Shown one piece after another: positions 43,613 to 54,975 of a stretch of DNA of 64,000 nucleotides. Under the pieces are notes generated by a model. It ran no database searches. It saw only the letters and a list, made by a program, of their open reading frames with translations, and had not been told where the DNA came from. Position 1 is the first letter of the stretch, and each line of letters opens with the position of its first letter. Origin of the DNA: Entoloma clypeatum (lineage: Eukaryota > Basidiomycota > Agaricomycetes > Agaricales > Entolomataceae); assembly GCA_963565915.1 (NCBI GenBank), contig OY751490.1:4898001-4962000 (forward strand). Reading direction: 5' to 3'. Made by a program: the position numbers and the translations under genes.

Positions 43613-45267
43613 TAGTGTTTTGAAGTTGCATTACTTAACTGCAGGTTAATGTTAATTTAACATGACTTAACTCACATTAACTTAACCCCATGGTTAAGGT
43701 TAACAACTTTGGGTGTAGCAATAACTTAAGTTTAACCTCTGAGAAAATTTTTTGTTAACTTTTATTAACCGGTTTTAACCAGTTTTAACTGGTTAATCGG
43801 GCAGAAACTCAATGCAAAAAATCCGGGGTCTTGGCTCAAGTTCACCATACATTGTGGCTTTGAAACATGTTACATTACCATCTCAGATGATGTCAAGACC
43901 CCTTAATTCATCTACAACAATTCTATCATGATGAAATGATTGTAGAGAAAAAGAAATTCGTCGGAGACAGAATCCTGTGGGCAAAGGTATAAGTGCTGAG
44001 CCAGATGATGATGAGGAAAACATCCTCCTACCTTCTCTCTCCCATGGCTAGGGGAAACACTATGAAAGGAGCATCCTCTCGTGGTCAACCTCAGGCTACA
44101 TCCTCAGCTGCTCGATGGTCACGACATCTCAATCAAATTCAGGTACATGTGTCTTCAAGAGCTCAAAGGTCACAACTCTGAATCAGACGACAACGACGAC
44201 GCTGCCGCTGAGAGTGATTCCCATCATCATCATTCGAAGAGAGCAACAAAACTAGCAGCGAAGCGGAAACGAGATCAATCCGACGATGACAACCATGACT
44301 CAGAAGAGGGGCATGGGATGTGAAAGAAGAAGGCACGTGGCAAGGATGCCAGCCGCAGGGCAGTGGCCACGAAGCCTTCAAGGACCCTGAAAGGCAAGCA
44401 TAAGGCTGTGGTTGTTGAGCAATCCTCCGACAGCGATGGAACTACAAGCAAGAACGAGGACTTCCACAGGAGCTCAGACATTAACATTGGTGATTGCGAG
44501 ACGCCAAGCTCGTAGATGGCGACAGAACCTGCGATCAATAACGTGGCATCCTGGCCAATTGCAAAATGTCTTGCGAGTTGTCGAGAACATTTGTTGTACC
44601 GTGTTCACCCTCTCAACTGACTTTTGGATTGCTAATGGTAACTGGGCTACTGAGAAAACTACAATCCATCTGATCCTAAACTTGTTGGATATGTACTCCC
44701 GAAGGCGCACTCGATTCCGCACCAGCATAACTGGGTCCCCTCTGTGCGTACCTGTCTTTTATGACGAGAGACTTGGAACATCAACTAACGAGGGCGAAGC
44801 CAAAGCCAAGGCCGAGGATGAGGGCAGGGACAAAGCTGAGGATGAGGGCAGGGACAAAGCTGGGGACGAAGATGGAGCTGGACAAATTGTGAGTCAAATA
44901 TCGCAAGAAACAAAATAATTTGCTCATCACGTATCAAAGGATGATGGTGATGGCCTCACTGCTTGGCATCAGCTCATGATCCCAGCCCGCCACACTACAA
45001 AGAAGGAGATGACAGCCAATGTTGACTTGATGTTCCATCCATTAGAAACCGTCGAGTTCATTTATGACAACAAGGACAGTGACACTTTGACAGGGTGTTA
45101 CTGTAAGATCTGCAAGTAAGTTCAAGCTCCTTATATCCGAAAAAGGGAAACTTACATGTGCAAAGGGAGGACGACGCTCTCATCGCAAAATACAGGTTGC
45201 GGAGGGCTTTCATTTTGAACAATAATTTGTCAACGCTGCAATATCACATCCGCAGTCACTGGAAAAC
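43613..45267 (+). mobile_element. hAT transposon, 5' half (inverted relative to 3' half)
   Basis: TAGTGTTTTGAAGT, then TTAACC/GGTTAA words to about 43800, then the N-terminal part of the transposase gene. It is cut at 45267/45268 by G1-c gag. The first 14 bp are identical to those at 14407, and the subterminal words match that copy. Confidence 0.83.
43990..45267 (+). pseudogene. hAT transposase N-terminal part with BED-type zinc finger
   Basis: A low-complexity, Ser/Glu/Lys-rich region (44080-44500) includes two and a half copies of a 30-bp unit coding AEDEGRDK (about 44808-44875). Then LTAWHQLMIPARHTTKKEMT (about 44955) and GCYCKICK, an intron (about 45117-45165), and YRLRRAFILNNNLSTLQYHI with RSHW. 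The pattern Cys-x2-Cys ... His-x3-His is a BED-type finger, the DNA-binding domain of hAT transposases. Frames are broken in places. It is the missing start of the protein at 14745-17162. Confidence 0.65.
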
Positions 45268-46951
45268 AATGGATACATCCAAGATCATCAAGGATCCTGG
45301 GATGTTCAAGTACAGACACACCTTTGACGAGTGGTGGAAAGCCACCAAACTATATATCAGGTTCCAGAAGAGCCTCACAGACGATCAGAAGATTCTTGCG
45401 GTGCTATCCCGCATGATGGAAGGGTCCGGCAGGCACTGGGCCAGTAACAAGTTAGACGCTCTTGCTGTTGACAACGAGAACATCACCTGGCTAGGCTTCT
45501 CCGATGATATTGCCACACGATTCTCCATTGCCAACAAATTGGTTGCTGCCAAAGCAAGACTCAAAGTCCTGAGACAAGAGAAACGCACCGTTGACGAATT
45601 CTTGGACGAATTCGAAGAGCTCTTGAAGCTGTCAAGCCTTGGCGAAGAAACTGGGAAATACATCCTAGAAAAGAACGTCAACCGCAGAATCTCTGAACAA
45701 GTGGCTAGTGATGGCAAGACGTACTCCAAGTACGCAAAAGAGATCCGAAACAAGGGACGACAGATGGAGGGACATGCACTGGTCATCTGAGGTGGCGGCG
45801 ACATGCGCACCGGATCAGGTACCACTTATGGTGGTCAGGGGATGTTCAAGGACAGACACACCTTTGACGAGTGGTGGAAAGCCACCAAACTATATATCAG
45901 GTTCCAGAAGAGCCTCACAGACGATCAGAAGATTCTTGCGGTGCTATCCCGCATGATGGAAGGGTCCGGCAGGCACTGGGCCAGTAACAAGTTAGACGCT
46001 CTTGCTGTTGACAACGAGAACATCACCTGGCTAGGCTTCTCCGATGATATTGCCACACGATTCTCCATTGCCAACAAATTGGTTGCTGCCAAAGCAAGAC
46101 TCGAAGTCCTGAGACAAGAGAAACGCACCGTTGACGAATTCTTGGACGAATTCGAAGAGCTCTTGAAGCTGTCAAGCCTTGGCGAAGAAACTGGGAAATA
46201 CATCCTAGAAAAGAACGTCAACCGCAGAATCTCTGAACAAGTGGCTAGTGATGGCAAGACGTACTCCAAGTACGCAAAAGAGATCCGAAACAAGGGACGA
46301 CAGATGGAGGGACATGCACTGGTCATCTGAGGTGGCGGCGACATGCGCACCGGATCAGGTACCACTTATGGTGGTCAGGGGATGTTCAAGGACAGACACA
46401 CCTTTGACGAGTGGTGGAAAGCCACCAAACTATATATCAGGTTCCAGAAGAGCCTCACAGACGATCAGAAGATTCTTGCGGTGCTATCCCGCATGATGGA
46501 AGGGTCCGGCAGGCACTGGGCCAGTAACAAGTTAGACGCTCTTGCTGTTGACAACGAGAACATCACCTGGCTAGGCTTCTCCGATGATATTGCCACACGA
46601 TTCTCCATTGCCAACAAATTGGTTGCTGCCAAAGCAAGACTCGAAGTCCTGAGACAAGAGAAACGCACCGTTGACGAATTCTTGGACGAATTCGAAGAGC
46701 TCTTGAAGCTGTCAAGCCTTGGCGAAGAAACTGGGAAATACATCCTAGAAAAGAACGTCAACCGCAGAATCTCTGAACAAGTGGCTAGTGATGGCAAGAC
46801 GTACTCCGAGTACGCAAAGGAGATCCGAAACAAGGGACGACAGATGGAAGGACATGCACTGGTCATCCGAGGTGGCAACATGTGCACCGGATCGGGTACC
46901 ACTTATGGTGGTCCTCAGCTCAAAACACGACAAGGACCAAAGGTCATTTGA
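45268..46951 (+). pseudogene. gag: G1-c gag, tandemly triplicated
   Basis: Units start GATGTTCAAG at 45301, 45841 and 46381 with an exact 540-bp period (180 codons), each covering most of the Gag core. Units 1 and 2 end with TGA (45788-45790, 46328-46330) in place of CGA; unit 3 keeps CGA. The first unit is joined in frame to the hAT zinc finger (frame 45158-45790). After unit 3 the zinc knuckles are deleted as in copy a. Confidence 0.9.
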
Positions 46952-49672
46952 CCTGAGGTTGATAGTGGATGTGAATGCACATGCATCCATCCCAGAATAG
47001 TACGCGAACAGAACCTCCCTACGCGAGGAATACCATCCATAGCAATTCTAAATGCGGATGGATCACCAAATCGACAACAGAGAGCAAACCAACTTGCCGA
47101 AGTCAAGCTGGATTTGGGAACACATCAGGAAACCATGGAAGCGATGGTGCTGGACATTGGGAGAACAGACATGCTCTTGGGACATTACTGGTTGGTACAC
47201 CACAACCCTACGATCAATTGGACGACCGGCGCTGTAACGTTCAACCGGTGTCCAACTACATGCCAAACCAAACATTCGGATTTCAGGGTTAACCTTGATG
47301 GTCGCAAACACCGGGTTTGCATGGTTGAAGTACGCGACAAAGATGCACCAAAGAAGTTGAATCAGAAATGGAAACCTGGAGACCCTATCTTGGAAGCTGT
47401 CACTCCCACACCACCTCCCACAACCAAACGACCCTCTTACGTTGATCGGTTTGCTCACCTCTTTGAGAAGGAGAACTTTGATAAGATCCCAAAGGAAAGG
47501 GAATGGGACCATGGTATCGAACTTACACCGGACGCACCAAAGGAACTAGGGGGAAATACATATCCCATGACACAGAAGGAACAAGAAGAATTGGACGTGT
47601 TCATCGACGAGGGTCTAGCAACTGGAAAGATCCACCCGTCCAAATCCCCTTATGCCTCCCCTTGCTTCTTCATCAACAAGAAGGATGGTTCCAAACGATT
47701 GGTACAAGACTACCGCATGGTCAACAAATTTACGGTCAAAGACAAGTTCCCACTCCCACGCATCTCCGACCTCTTGGACGTGCTGAAAGATGCAGTCTAC
47801 TTCAATAAGATGGACATCATGTGGGGTTACAACAACGTCCGGATTAAGGAAGGCGATGAATGGAAGGCCGCCTTCCTCACCAGTCGAGGATTGTTTGAAC
47901 CATTGGTCATGTTTTTCGGCCTTTGCAACTCCCCGGGAACATTCTCTCGGATGATGGCTAGTCTATTCCGAGACCAGATCCGCCGATGCATCTGCGTGAT
48001 CTACATGGATGACATTGTGGTTATTGGTAAAACAAAGGAAGAACTCGCGCGAAACACTGAAGAAATTCTGCAGATCCTATCGGACAATGACTTGTTCCTG
48101 AAGGAGAAGAAGTGTTTCTGGGAAGTAACGAAATGCCCCATATTGGGATATGTCGTTGGTGAAGGACGTGTCGAGATGGAAACCGAGAAGGTGGATATGA
48201 TCCGAAACTGGCGAGCACCCACATCAAAAAAGGAAGTTCAGAAGTTCCTTGGATTTGCTAACTTCTATCAATGTTTCATTGAAGGGTACTCAAACATCAC
48301 AAAACCACTCACCACGCTCACAGGCGGCACTACATTTACTTGGGGACCAACGGAACAAAAAGCATTTGAAGGTCTCATACAGGCGATCACGTCAGCACCA
48401 GTCTTGGCATTACCAAAACCAGATGGACAATTCCGGGTTGAAACCGATGCATCGGGCTATGCAATTGGGGCTGTACTCTCTCAAAAGCAGGACGACAAAT
48501 GGCACCCTATCACATTCTTGTCGCGGACCATGTCCGCGGCTGAACAAAATTACGAGATATACGACAAAGAGCTCTTGGCAGTCATGGAAGCACTGAGGGA
48601 TTGGAGACACTATCTACTTGAAGCCAGGGAGCGCTTTGAGATCTTAACTGATCACAAGAACCTGGAGTATTTCCGCCATCCTCAGGACCTAAATCAATGA
48701 CAAAGGTGCTGGAAGATGAAGTTACAGGACTATGACTTCGAATTACGGCATGTGCCTGGCAAGACAAATGCAAAAGCGGATATCCTATCGTGTTTACCAT
48801 GGTATGAAACGGAACTCGAACCACAAGACAGTGACCAAATGCTCAAGGAGGGACTATCCTTGAAACGATTGGAATCAGAAGATGTGGTACATATGGAGAT
48901 GTTCACGGAGGAACAATTCTTTGAAGGGGGTGAGACATCTGATTCCATCAAGATTGGAAATGTCACGACCATTGAAAATCCGTGGATCGCACGCATCAAG
49001 GACTCAAACCGCATGGAGACAGAAGTAGCCCAGGGTCTAAAGAAGAATCCTCATTGGTATCAACAGGAAAACAGCATCACATATGCAGGCGAACGAGTCT
49101 ATGTTCCACCAGACCCACAACTGCGTCAAGAACTGATGTTTGAATCGCACGATGCACCAGTGGCTGGACATCCAGGACAATATTGGACGCATGAACTTCT
49201 CACTCGTACCTACTGGTGGCCTACTATCCTGCATGACGTGAAGAAGTACGTAAAGGGTTGTGACACCTGTCAACGCAACAAGATCAACAGACAGAAATGG
49301 CATGCTCCGCTACATCCCCATGCAGCACCAAGTTATCCATGGGAAGACATAGGGATTGATGTTGTGGGACCGATACCAGAGTCTGATGGAAAGAATGTGA
49401 TTCTGGTCATCACAGACAGACATTTGAAGATGCTCCATCTCATTCCGACAACCGTGGAATTATCGGCTGAAGGATTAGCCAAGATCTATCAGGATCAGAT
49501 ATGGAAGCTTCATGGGATCCCCAAAAAGATCATCAGTGACAGAGGACCACAGTTCGCCGTGAAGTTCATGGAGATACTTTGCCGCATGCTAGGAATCAAA
49601 AGGAACCTGTCCACCGCATACCATCCACAGACCGATGGACAGGCTGAACGATCGCATCAGGAAACGAGCTAA
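46952..49672 (+). pseudogene. pol: G1-c pol, broken
   Basis: Protease to integrase as in copy a. RT YMDD near 48003, TGA after DLNQ (48698-48700), integrase core to GQAERSHQE (49660), then an abrupt join to [13 protein letters not shown] chromodomain end near 49675. Integrase C-terminus and nearly all of the chromodomain are missing. Confidence 0.88.
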
Positions 49673-49870
49673 TGTTCAGAACGCTCAAGATTTGATCCGT
49701 GATTTCCATTGGCAGAACCCGTCTCGTCCACGATAAAAGACAAGCTCTCGAAACCCATGGCAGTATCGACCTCATCAGTCAACCACACACCAAGTTCCCC
49801 GCTCTAGTCTTTTTCCCTGCCCAATATAGCCACCCCATTCTTCTTCTATCTCTCGACCATCCTCGCTGCC

Positions 49871-50232
49871 ATGTCAAACACCATTGTTACCTCCACCTCC
49901 ACTACCAACATCAACCCCGCCATTGCCGCCCTTATGAACGAAGCCCTCTCCATGAGAGACCAAATCCATGCCCTCGAAACTTCCCTTGCCGACCTCCTTC
50001 ATCGACAAATGAATATCCGGCTTCATTCACTGTCCAACCTCCCCATCGCCCCGACTCCTGAAGAGAAACAAATTACACCAGCACCCTCGTCATCGAAAAT
50101 CGACATATTCAGCTGGCCATCAAAGGCCTTGAACTCACCGTAGCCATCAATGAGGAGTTGATATATGATTGGAGCCTCAAGGAGAGTCCAAACTGGTCCG
50201 ATCCCGGCAACAATGAGGGATGGGGACAATGA
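49871..50232 (+). pseudogene. G1-c third ORF, frameshifted
   Basis: MSNTIVTSTSTTNINPAIAA to about residue 72 in one frame, then the rest (LAIKGLELTVAINEELIYDW) in another after a small indel near 50075. Differences from copies b and d are mostly conservative (V/L, D/N, I/V). Confidence 0.7.
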
Positions 50233-50266
50233 CTCTGTGAGGACACAGAGCTTGGAGAGGGGAACA

Positions 50267-51961
50267 TGTTACGAACTCTATGGTATGCGGATGACGTCAT
50301 CACTTTTACTTATCGGCCCGACGCGGTGCCCTCTTACGAGCTTACTATGTCAAATGTCCACTTTCGCAACCTTCGATTCCCAGTCTGACTCACTACCTTA
50401 CTTCGTCATCCCCTTTAGTATACTTCGCTCCTGCGCTGACTCGCTTTCCGCAGTCAGCTTACTCATTGTACATAGCCTTCCGCAGTCGCCTTACTCATGC
50501 GCACTGCCTTCCGCAGTACTGACTCATCCGCTGATAGGGCCGCGATGTGTCTAGGCCTAAATCTGCGCATTTTGCATCATTTCACACTATCTCTAAGGGA
50601 TATAGAGAGTCCTAGATGAGCTCCGATTCTGAGGACTTAGTGGCGACGTTAGAGAGAGAGTTTAAAGCATTTAGAGACCATGGCAATGTAGGACATAGCG
50701 CTGGTCACCACTATGGGCTTAGCTATGATACTCGAGAGCCATGGGATCGTCTCGCGAGATAGATAAGACTATCAAGCACCTCTCAAAACGAAGCGCGAAA
50801 CAAGGAGATTGATTATATTGGATTTATCGATGACACTAGCACTGTCTACTATACATCGAGGGCTTGACTGCAGACATTCTCGCGAGAGGCTTGGCAAATG
50901 TGCGCCTCGCTTCGCGTCCAAATGGTCCATATGGGGAATAGCCAATGACATCGGATTGAACAGACCGAGATCGGGTTTGATACACCGCAATCAATGTGCA
51001 TTACATGGCAGACATATTGATATGGATCGGTTGTTGATCGGTAGCTTACCAAGATGACCCTTAATCAAAGCATCCCTCGCAGTAACTCATTGGCATCATC
51101 GCGAGGTGTATCAATAGACCGAGATAGTGGAATAGTGTCCTCACAAGCATGATAGAGGTAGAATATGGAGAAAAGAATGTACCTGTCGCATTGTCAACCA
51201 CATGGACACATCGCGACATCTCTAGCAAAGGCTCACTTGACTGGATACCCCTTAGCGAGACCACATGCATCCCTTTTCTATATTTATTGCAGCTCATGTA
51301 TAAAGTCTCATAGTTTCGTCGTAGATAGGTTAGGTTAGATTGTGCCCCAGAATTGATAGCATTTGTCTTGTGCATCTGTCGTCGTTCGCGAGTATCATTG
51401 AAGCCTCGAGATCGTTTGGTTTGCATCGGAAGTTAGTCGCAATTGTGTTTTGTGTGTTCGAGAACTTGTCAATCGTCAAATCGTGTTATCTATCGGTCGT
51501 ATTGGTCATTGTCGTGTTCGTATTCGGTCGAGATCGTGTTCGCGAAGTCTTGTTGGTCCGGAAATCACAAACCTCGGTTCATTATCTATTGAGAACTATC
51601 TCTAAGTCTTGTTCGAGACCTATCGAGCCATCGCTAAATGAGTTATTCAATTGTTGTTTGGAAGAGTCGCATCCTGAGTGATCCCACTCATCACCCCGAA
51701 CTATATTGATTGAGAAGTACACATCGCGAGACTTGTTCGGTCTTCGTTGTTGTGTTTGGTGTTTGTGTGTGTGATAGAGATATCGCTTGCGCTCATCCCC
51801 AGACTCACTTCCTTTGTTTCACCGCTACTGCCTATAGTCAGTACCTATATAAACCTCTTGTACTCTAGTAGATTCCTTAGATTTAGCAATTACATTGCTC
51901 TTCGCCTTTCCACTTCCTGCATACTCTGCCCGAACCTTGGAACGGTTTGTTAAGCATAACA
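50267..51961 (+). repeat. G1-c 3' LTR, split by an insertion
   Basis: LTR parts 50267-50531 and 51822-51961, ending CATAACA. Right flank GTGAT (51962-51966). TATATAAA near 51847 and AGATTTAGCAA near 51877. Confidence 0.88.
50532..51821. mobile_element. 1290-bp TG...CA insertion, probably a long solo LTR
   Basis: It begins TGATAGGGCC and ends TTGTTTCA, with CCGC repeated on both sides (50528-50531 and 51822-51825). Non-coding with many CGAGA/TCTCG words. Ends and short duplication fit a solo LTR of an otherwise unseen family; no second copy is present in the window. Confidence 0.6.
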
Positions 51962-52028
51962 GTGATTTGACATGTGACTGACGCATTCTATTTCCAGTCT
52001 TTTGCGCTCTCACCCTTCGCATCAAATC

Positions 52029-52495
52029 ATGTCTTCTTTTGATTACAAATCCACTGTCATCAAGATGACCGGCTCAATGGTCCGGGACCTGCTGATGCTT
52101 CCGACGGGCACAAAATCCCCTTCGCAACAAAATTGCAAGGGATGCTTGCTGTGCACCGTCTCCCTCCAAAGTGGAAACACCTCGGTTCACATTTGGCGAA
52201 AGAATGGAAGTTAGATACTTTCAAACTTGCTGATGTTGAAGCCATTGTAACCGTGGAGTATATGCGCATACAAGCCGAAGCACAACTTCCGGCTGCCAAC
52301 AAGATCTCCGCTGTTAAGCGGAAAGGACAGGAACCCCGCTGGCGCAATGGTCCGGGACCTGCTGATGCTTCTGGGTCAAACCAGAATTCCGGCAAACCTC
52401 AACAACAGAACAAAGGAAAAGGAAAAGCAAAGGAGACACTGTTGAACAACTCCAGTGATCAAAATAAGAAGCAGCCATTTGTACCCAAAAAGTAA
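52029..52495 (+). pseudogene. gag: Copia gag, truncated
   Basis: Starts MSSFDYKSTVIKM (52029), then shifts frame near 52110 and continues as LQGMLAVHRLPPKWKHLGSH, LADVEAIVTVEYMRIQAEAQ and a Lys/Gln/Asn-rich tail ending TAA 52495. Much shorter than normal copia Gag; no zinc knuckle seen. A 25-27-bp block around GGTCCGGGACCTGCTG occurs twice (52077 and 52346). Confidence 0.7.
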
Positions 52496-52582
52496 GGGTC
52501 GCGGAGTTGGAAAAAGGCCCAGTGTGCCCAAGAAGCCGCTGCAGGCGACACTGCCGGCTGCTTTCATGTTGCCTCATCGGCA

Positions 52583-54594
52583 ATGACTATGAATCTGCCG
52601 ACACCCTCCTTCACCACTGTCACTGGCTCAGGACGTGTCATTCCCTCCCAACAATCTTCTACTTGGACGATTGACCCTCGTCGTCCTCCTCCTCTCAAAT
52701 CGCGGTTGACATCTACTGTGGGAATGTCCCAGACCCTCCAAAACATCAATAACGTCATATACCCCGAAGACATTCTGGGGATATATTCGACCCCTGACAA
52801 TGAGGTAATGGACGAGGCTTCCCTGTTTCTGATGGAACGCCAAGATTTTGATGCCGATACGGTGATGGACTTCGATGAGGAATACAAGTATGATGAAGAT
52901 GAACCTGGACCGTCCAAGCAGACACATTTCAGTTGGGCGGATGAAGTCGACAATGAGCTCTTCGGAGGTTCATCATGCGACGACCCGAGGTACGTTCTTT
53001 CACAAGTTTCACATGAGCACACAATGACAGAAGAACACACCCAGATTCATGATGAGTCACTAGAACCGGGTTGTAGTTATATTAAATCACCTGTTGTTGC
53101 TGCCTCCTTCATGGGAGAAATCTATGATCATTTTGCCTCATGTTCGAAATGTAAGAACAAATCCAAAGATACTAATGATGCCGAGTGGATCATGGATTCC
53201 GGCGCTAGTATGCACTTCACCTCAGAGATGAGTGACTTTGCAACGTACGAAGAAGAAAAATCGATCTGTACTGCCCAAACTGCGGGCAAAGCAAAAATCT
53301 CTATAGAAGGAAGAGGGACCGTGTTCATCACTCACACGATACCATCGCATCAAGGAAAGCCTAGAAGTCTAACGACTCGGCTTTATCCGGTTTTACACAT
53401 CCCGGAGCTTTCTACTCGCCTCATGTCAATGGGCAAAATTCTTCAAGAATCTGGATTAAATGTCGCTGGCTCAGCTGACAATCTTAGTTTCTTCAAAGAT
53501 GGAAAGTGTGTACTAAGATGTGAACCTCATTTTCCCAGTTCAAAAATATACTGGGTAAATACACATGTTGAACAAATCACGCAGCTAAATGCTAGAAATA
53601 TTGATGCCTATAAAGCCGATTACAGCATTTGGCATCAGCGGTTTGCACACCCTGGTAAAGATGTCCTGAAAAAGGCACCCAACGCATGTGATGGATTCCC
53701 AAGGGACATACAATTTCCCCTTAAGGATAAGCCATGCCATCCCTGCACAGAAGCGAAGTTGAGGTTGAAAAGTTTCCCTCCTTCATCTTCATGTGCTTCC
53801 AGACCCTTTGAGTTGCTCCATTCGGACCTCAAAGAGTTTCCAATCGCCTCCCATCACAAATTTAAATACTACGTCAGCTTCTTGGATGACTATTCTGGGC
53901 ATGCTTGGACGGTATTGTTGAAACTCAAATCCAATACCTCTGATGCATTCAAAAAGTGGACAACACTTATGAAAACCCAGTTTAATGCCCAATTTTGCCG
54001 ATGGCATTTTGATGGAGGGGGAGAGTTCAAAAAGGAAACTGGGGTAGTAAAATACCTCGAGGATCTTGGAATTACTGTGGAAATTTCAGCTCCTAATACA
54101 CCCCAACAAAACGGTCGAGCCGAAAGGATTAACCGCACCATTGTAGAGAAAGCACAGGCGATGTGATTTGCCGCCTGCTTACCACAATCATGGTGGGAGT
54201 TTTGTGTTTTACACGCCATGCATGTCTATAATTGCACGCCAATTAAACGACTTTATTGGAAAACACCTTTTGAATCTCTAAAAGGGAAAAAACCGGATGT
54301 ATCAAATCTCCGTGTTTTAGGTTGTGCTGCCTATGTTTATATTCCTGAAGAACACTGTGTGAATAAATTAAATCCACAAGCGGACCTTATGACCTTCATG
54401 GGTTTTAAACTGCTAAAATGTCCAGGATGAGTGGTTGGACACATGCCGTAAGAAACTTGATAGCATCAAGCAGCGTGATGTCTATGATCTAACACCTTTA
54501 CCGACCGGACGGAAGGCCATCGGATCACCATGGGTCTTTGACATAAAGACCGACAGCCGTAAAAAGGCTCGGCTTGTTGCACAAGGGTTCTTGC
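52583..54594 (+). pseudogene. pol: Copia pol part 1 (PR, IN, start of RT)
   Basis: Protease motif WIMDSGASMHFTS (about 53180). Pre-integrase WHQRFAHPGKDVLKK with CHPCTEAK zinc-binding residues (about 53630-53760). Integrase core LLHSDLKEF, FLDDYSGHAW, FDGGGEFK and PNTPQQNGRAERIN (about 53815-54130). TGA at 54164-54166 after KAQAM (CGA to TGA likely). Then RT start KAIGSPWVFDIKTDSRKKAR and LVAQGF, cut by G1-d. The protease-integrase-RT order identifies Ty1/copia. Confidence 0.9.
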
Positions 54595-54962
54595 TGTTAC
54601 GGACTAACGACTACGGACGTATACGCTTACTTTTTCACTTTTACTCATCGGCCCCCGCTTACACATATCGTATTATACTTTATTTCCTTTAGTATACTTC
54701 GCTCCCGCGCTGACTCGCTTTCCGCAGCGGTCTGACTCATTCCGCAGTCGTCTTACTCAGACGCACTGCCTTCCGCAGTTATCTTACTCAGATACACTGC
54801 CTTGCGCAGCACTGACTCATATGCTATCGCCTATAGTCAGTACTTATATAAACCCTTTGTACTATAGCTAGATTCCTTAGATTTAGCAATCACATTGCTC
54901 TTCGCCTTTCCATCTTCCTGCATACTCTGCCCGAACCTTGGAACGGTTTGTTACGCATAACA
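54595..54962 (+). repeat. G1-d 5' LTR
   Basis: TGTTACGG...CATAACA. TATATAAA at 54845-54852; predicted mRNA start AGATTTAGCAA at 54879-54889. Confidence 0.95.
54845..54852 (+). promoter_or_regulatory. G1-d LTR TATA box
   Basis: TATATAAA, 34 nt before the sequence AGATTTAGCAA that is complementary to the primer-binding site. The same spacing holds in copy b and, with a different sequence, in G2. Confidence 0.7.
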
Positions 54963-54964
54963 AG

Positions 54965-54975
54965 TTGCTAAATCT
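54965..54975 (+). other. G1-d primer-binding site (self-priming type)
   Basis: TTGCTAAATCT, exact complement of AGATTTAGCAA (54879-54889), separated from the LTR by AG. Eleven paired bases, the same number as in S. pombe Tf1. Confidence 0.75.

Larger units (their letters stand above)
45268..51961 (+). mobile_element. Ty3 chromovirus G1, copy c (5'-truncated, rearranged)
   Basis: It has no 5' LTR; it begins inside gag at AAACAATGGATAC, fused to hAT sequence. Part of gag is triplicated (45301-46913). pol has the same TGA after DLNQ as copy a and a further deletion from integrase into the chromodomain (junction near 49672). Third ORF frameshifted. The 3' LTR 50267-51961 contains a 1290-bp insertion. 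It is the second inversion breakpoint. Confidence 0.9.
51962..54594 (+). mobile_element. Ty1/copia element, gag and first part of pol
   Basis: Continues after GTGAT from the leader located at 23214-23520 (minus). gag 52029-52495, pol from about 52583. Interrupted at 54594/54595 by G1-d and continued at 61162. Confidence 0.9.

Noticed and set aside
45301..46913. 540-bp tandem repeats as a satellite or CRISPR-like array
   Set aside because: Units are Gag coding sequence with 100% coverage and no spacers; eukaryotic context.
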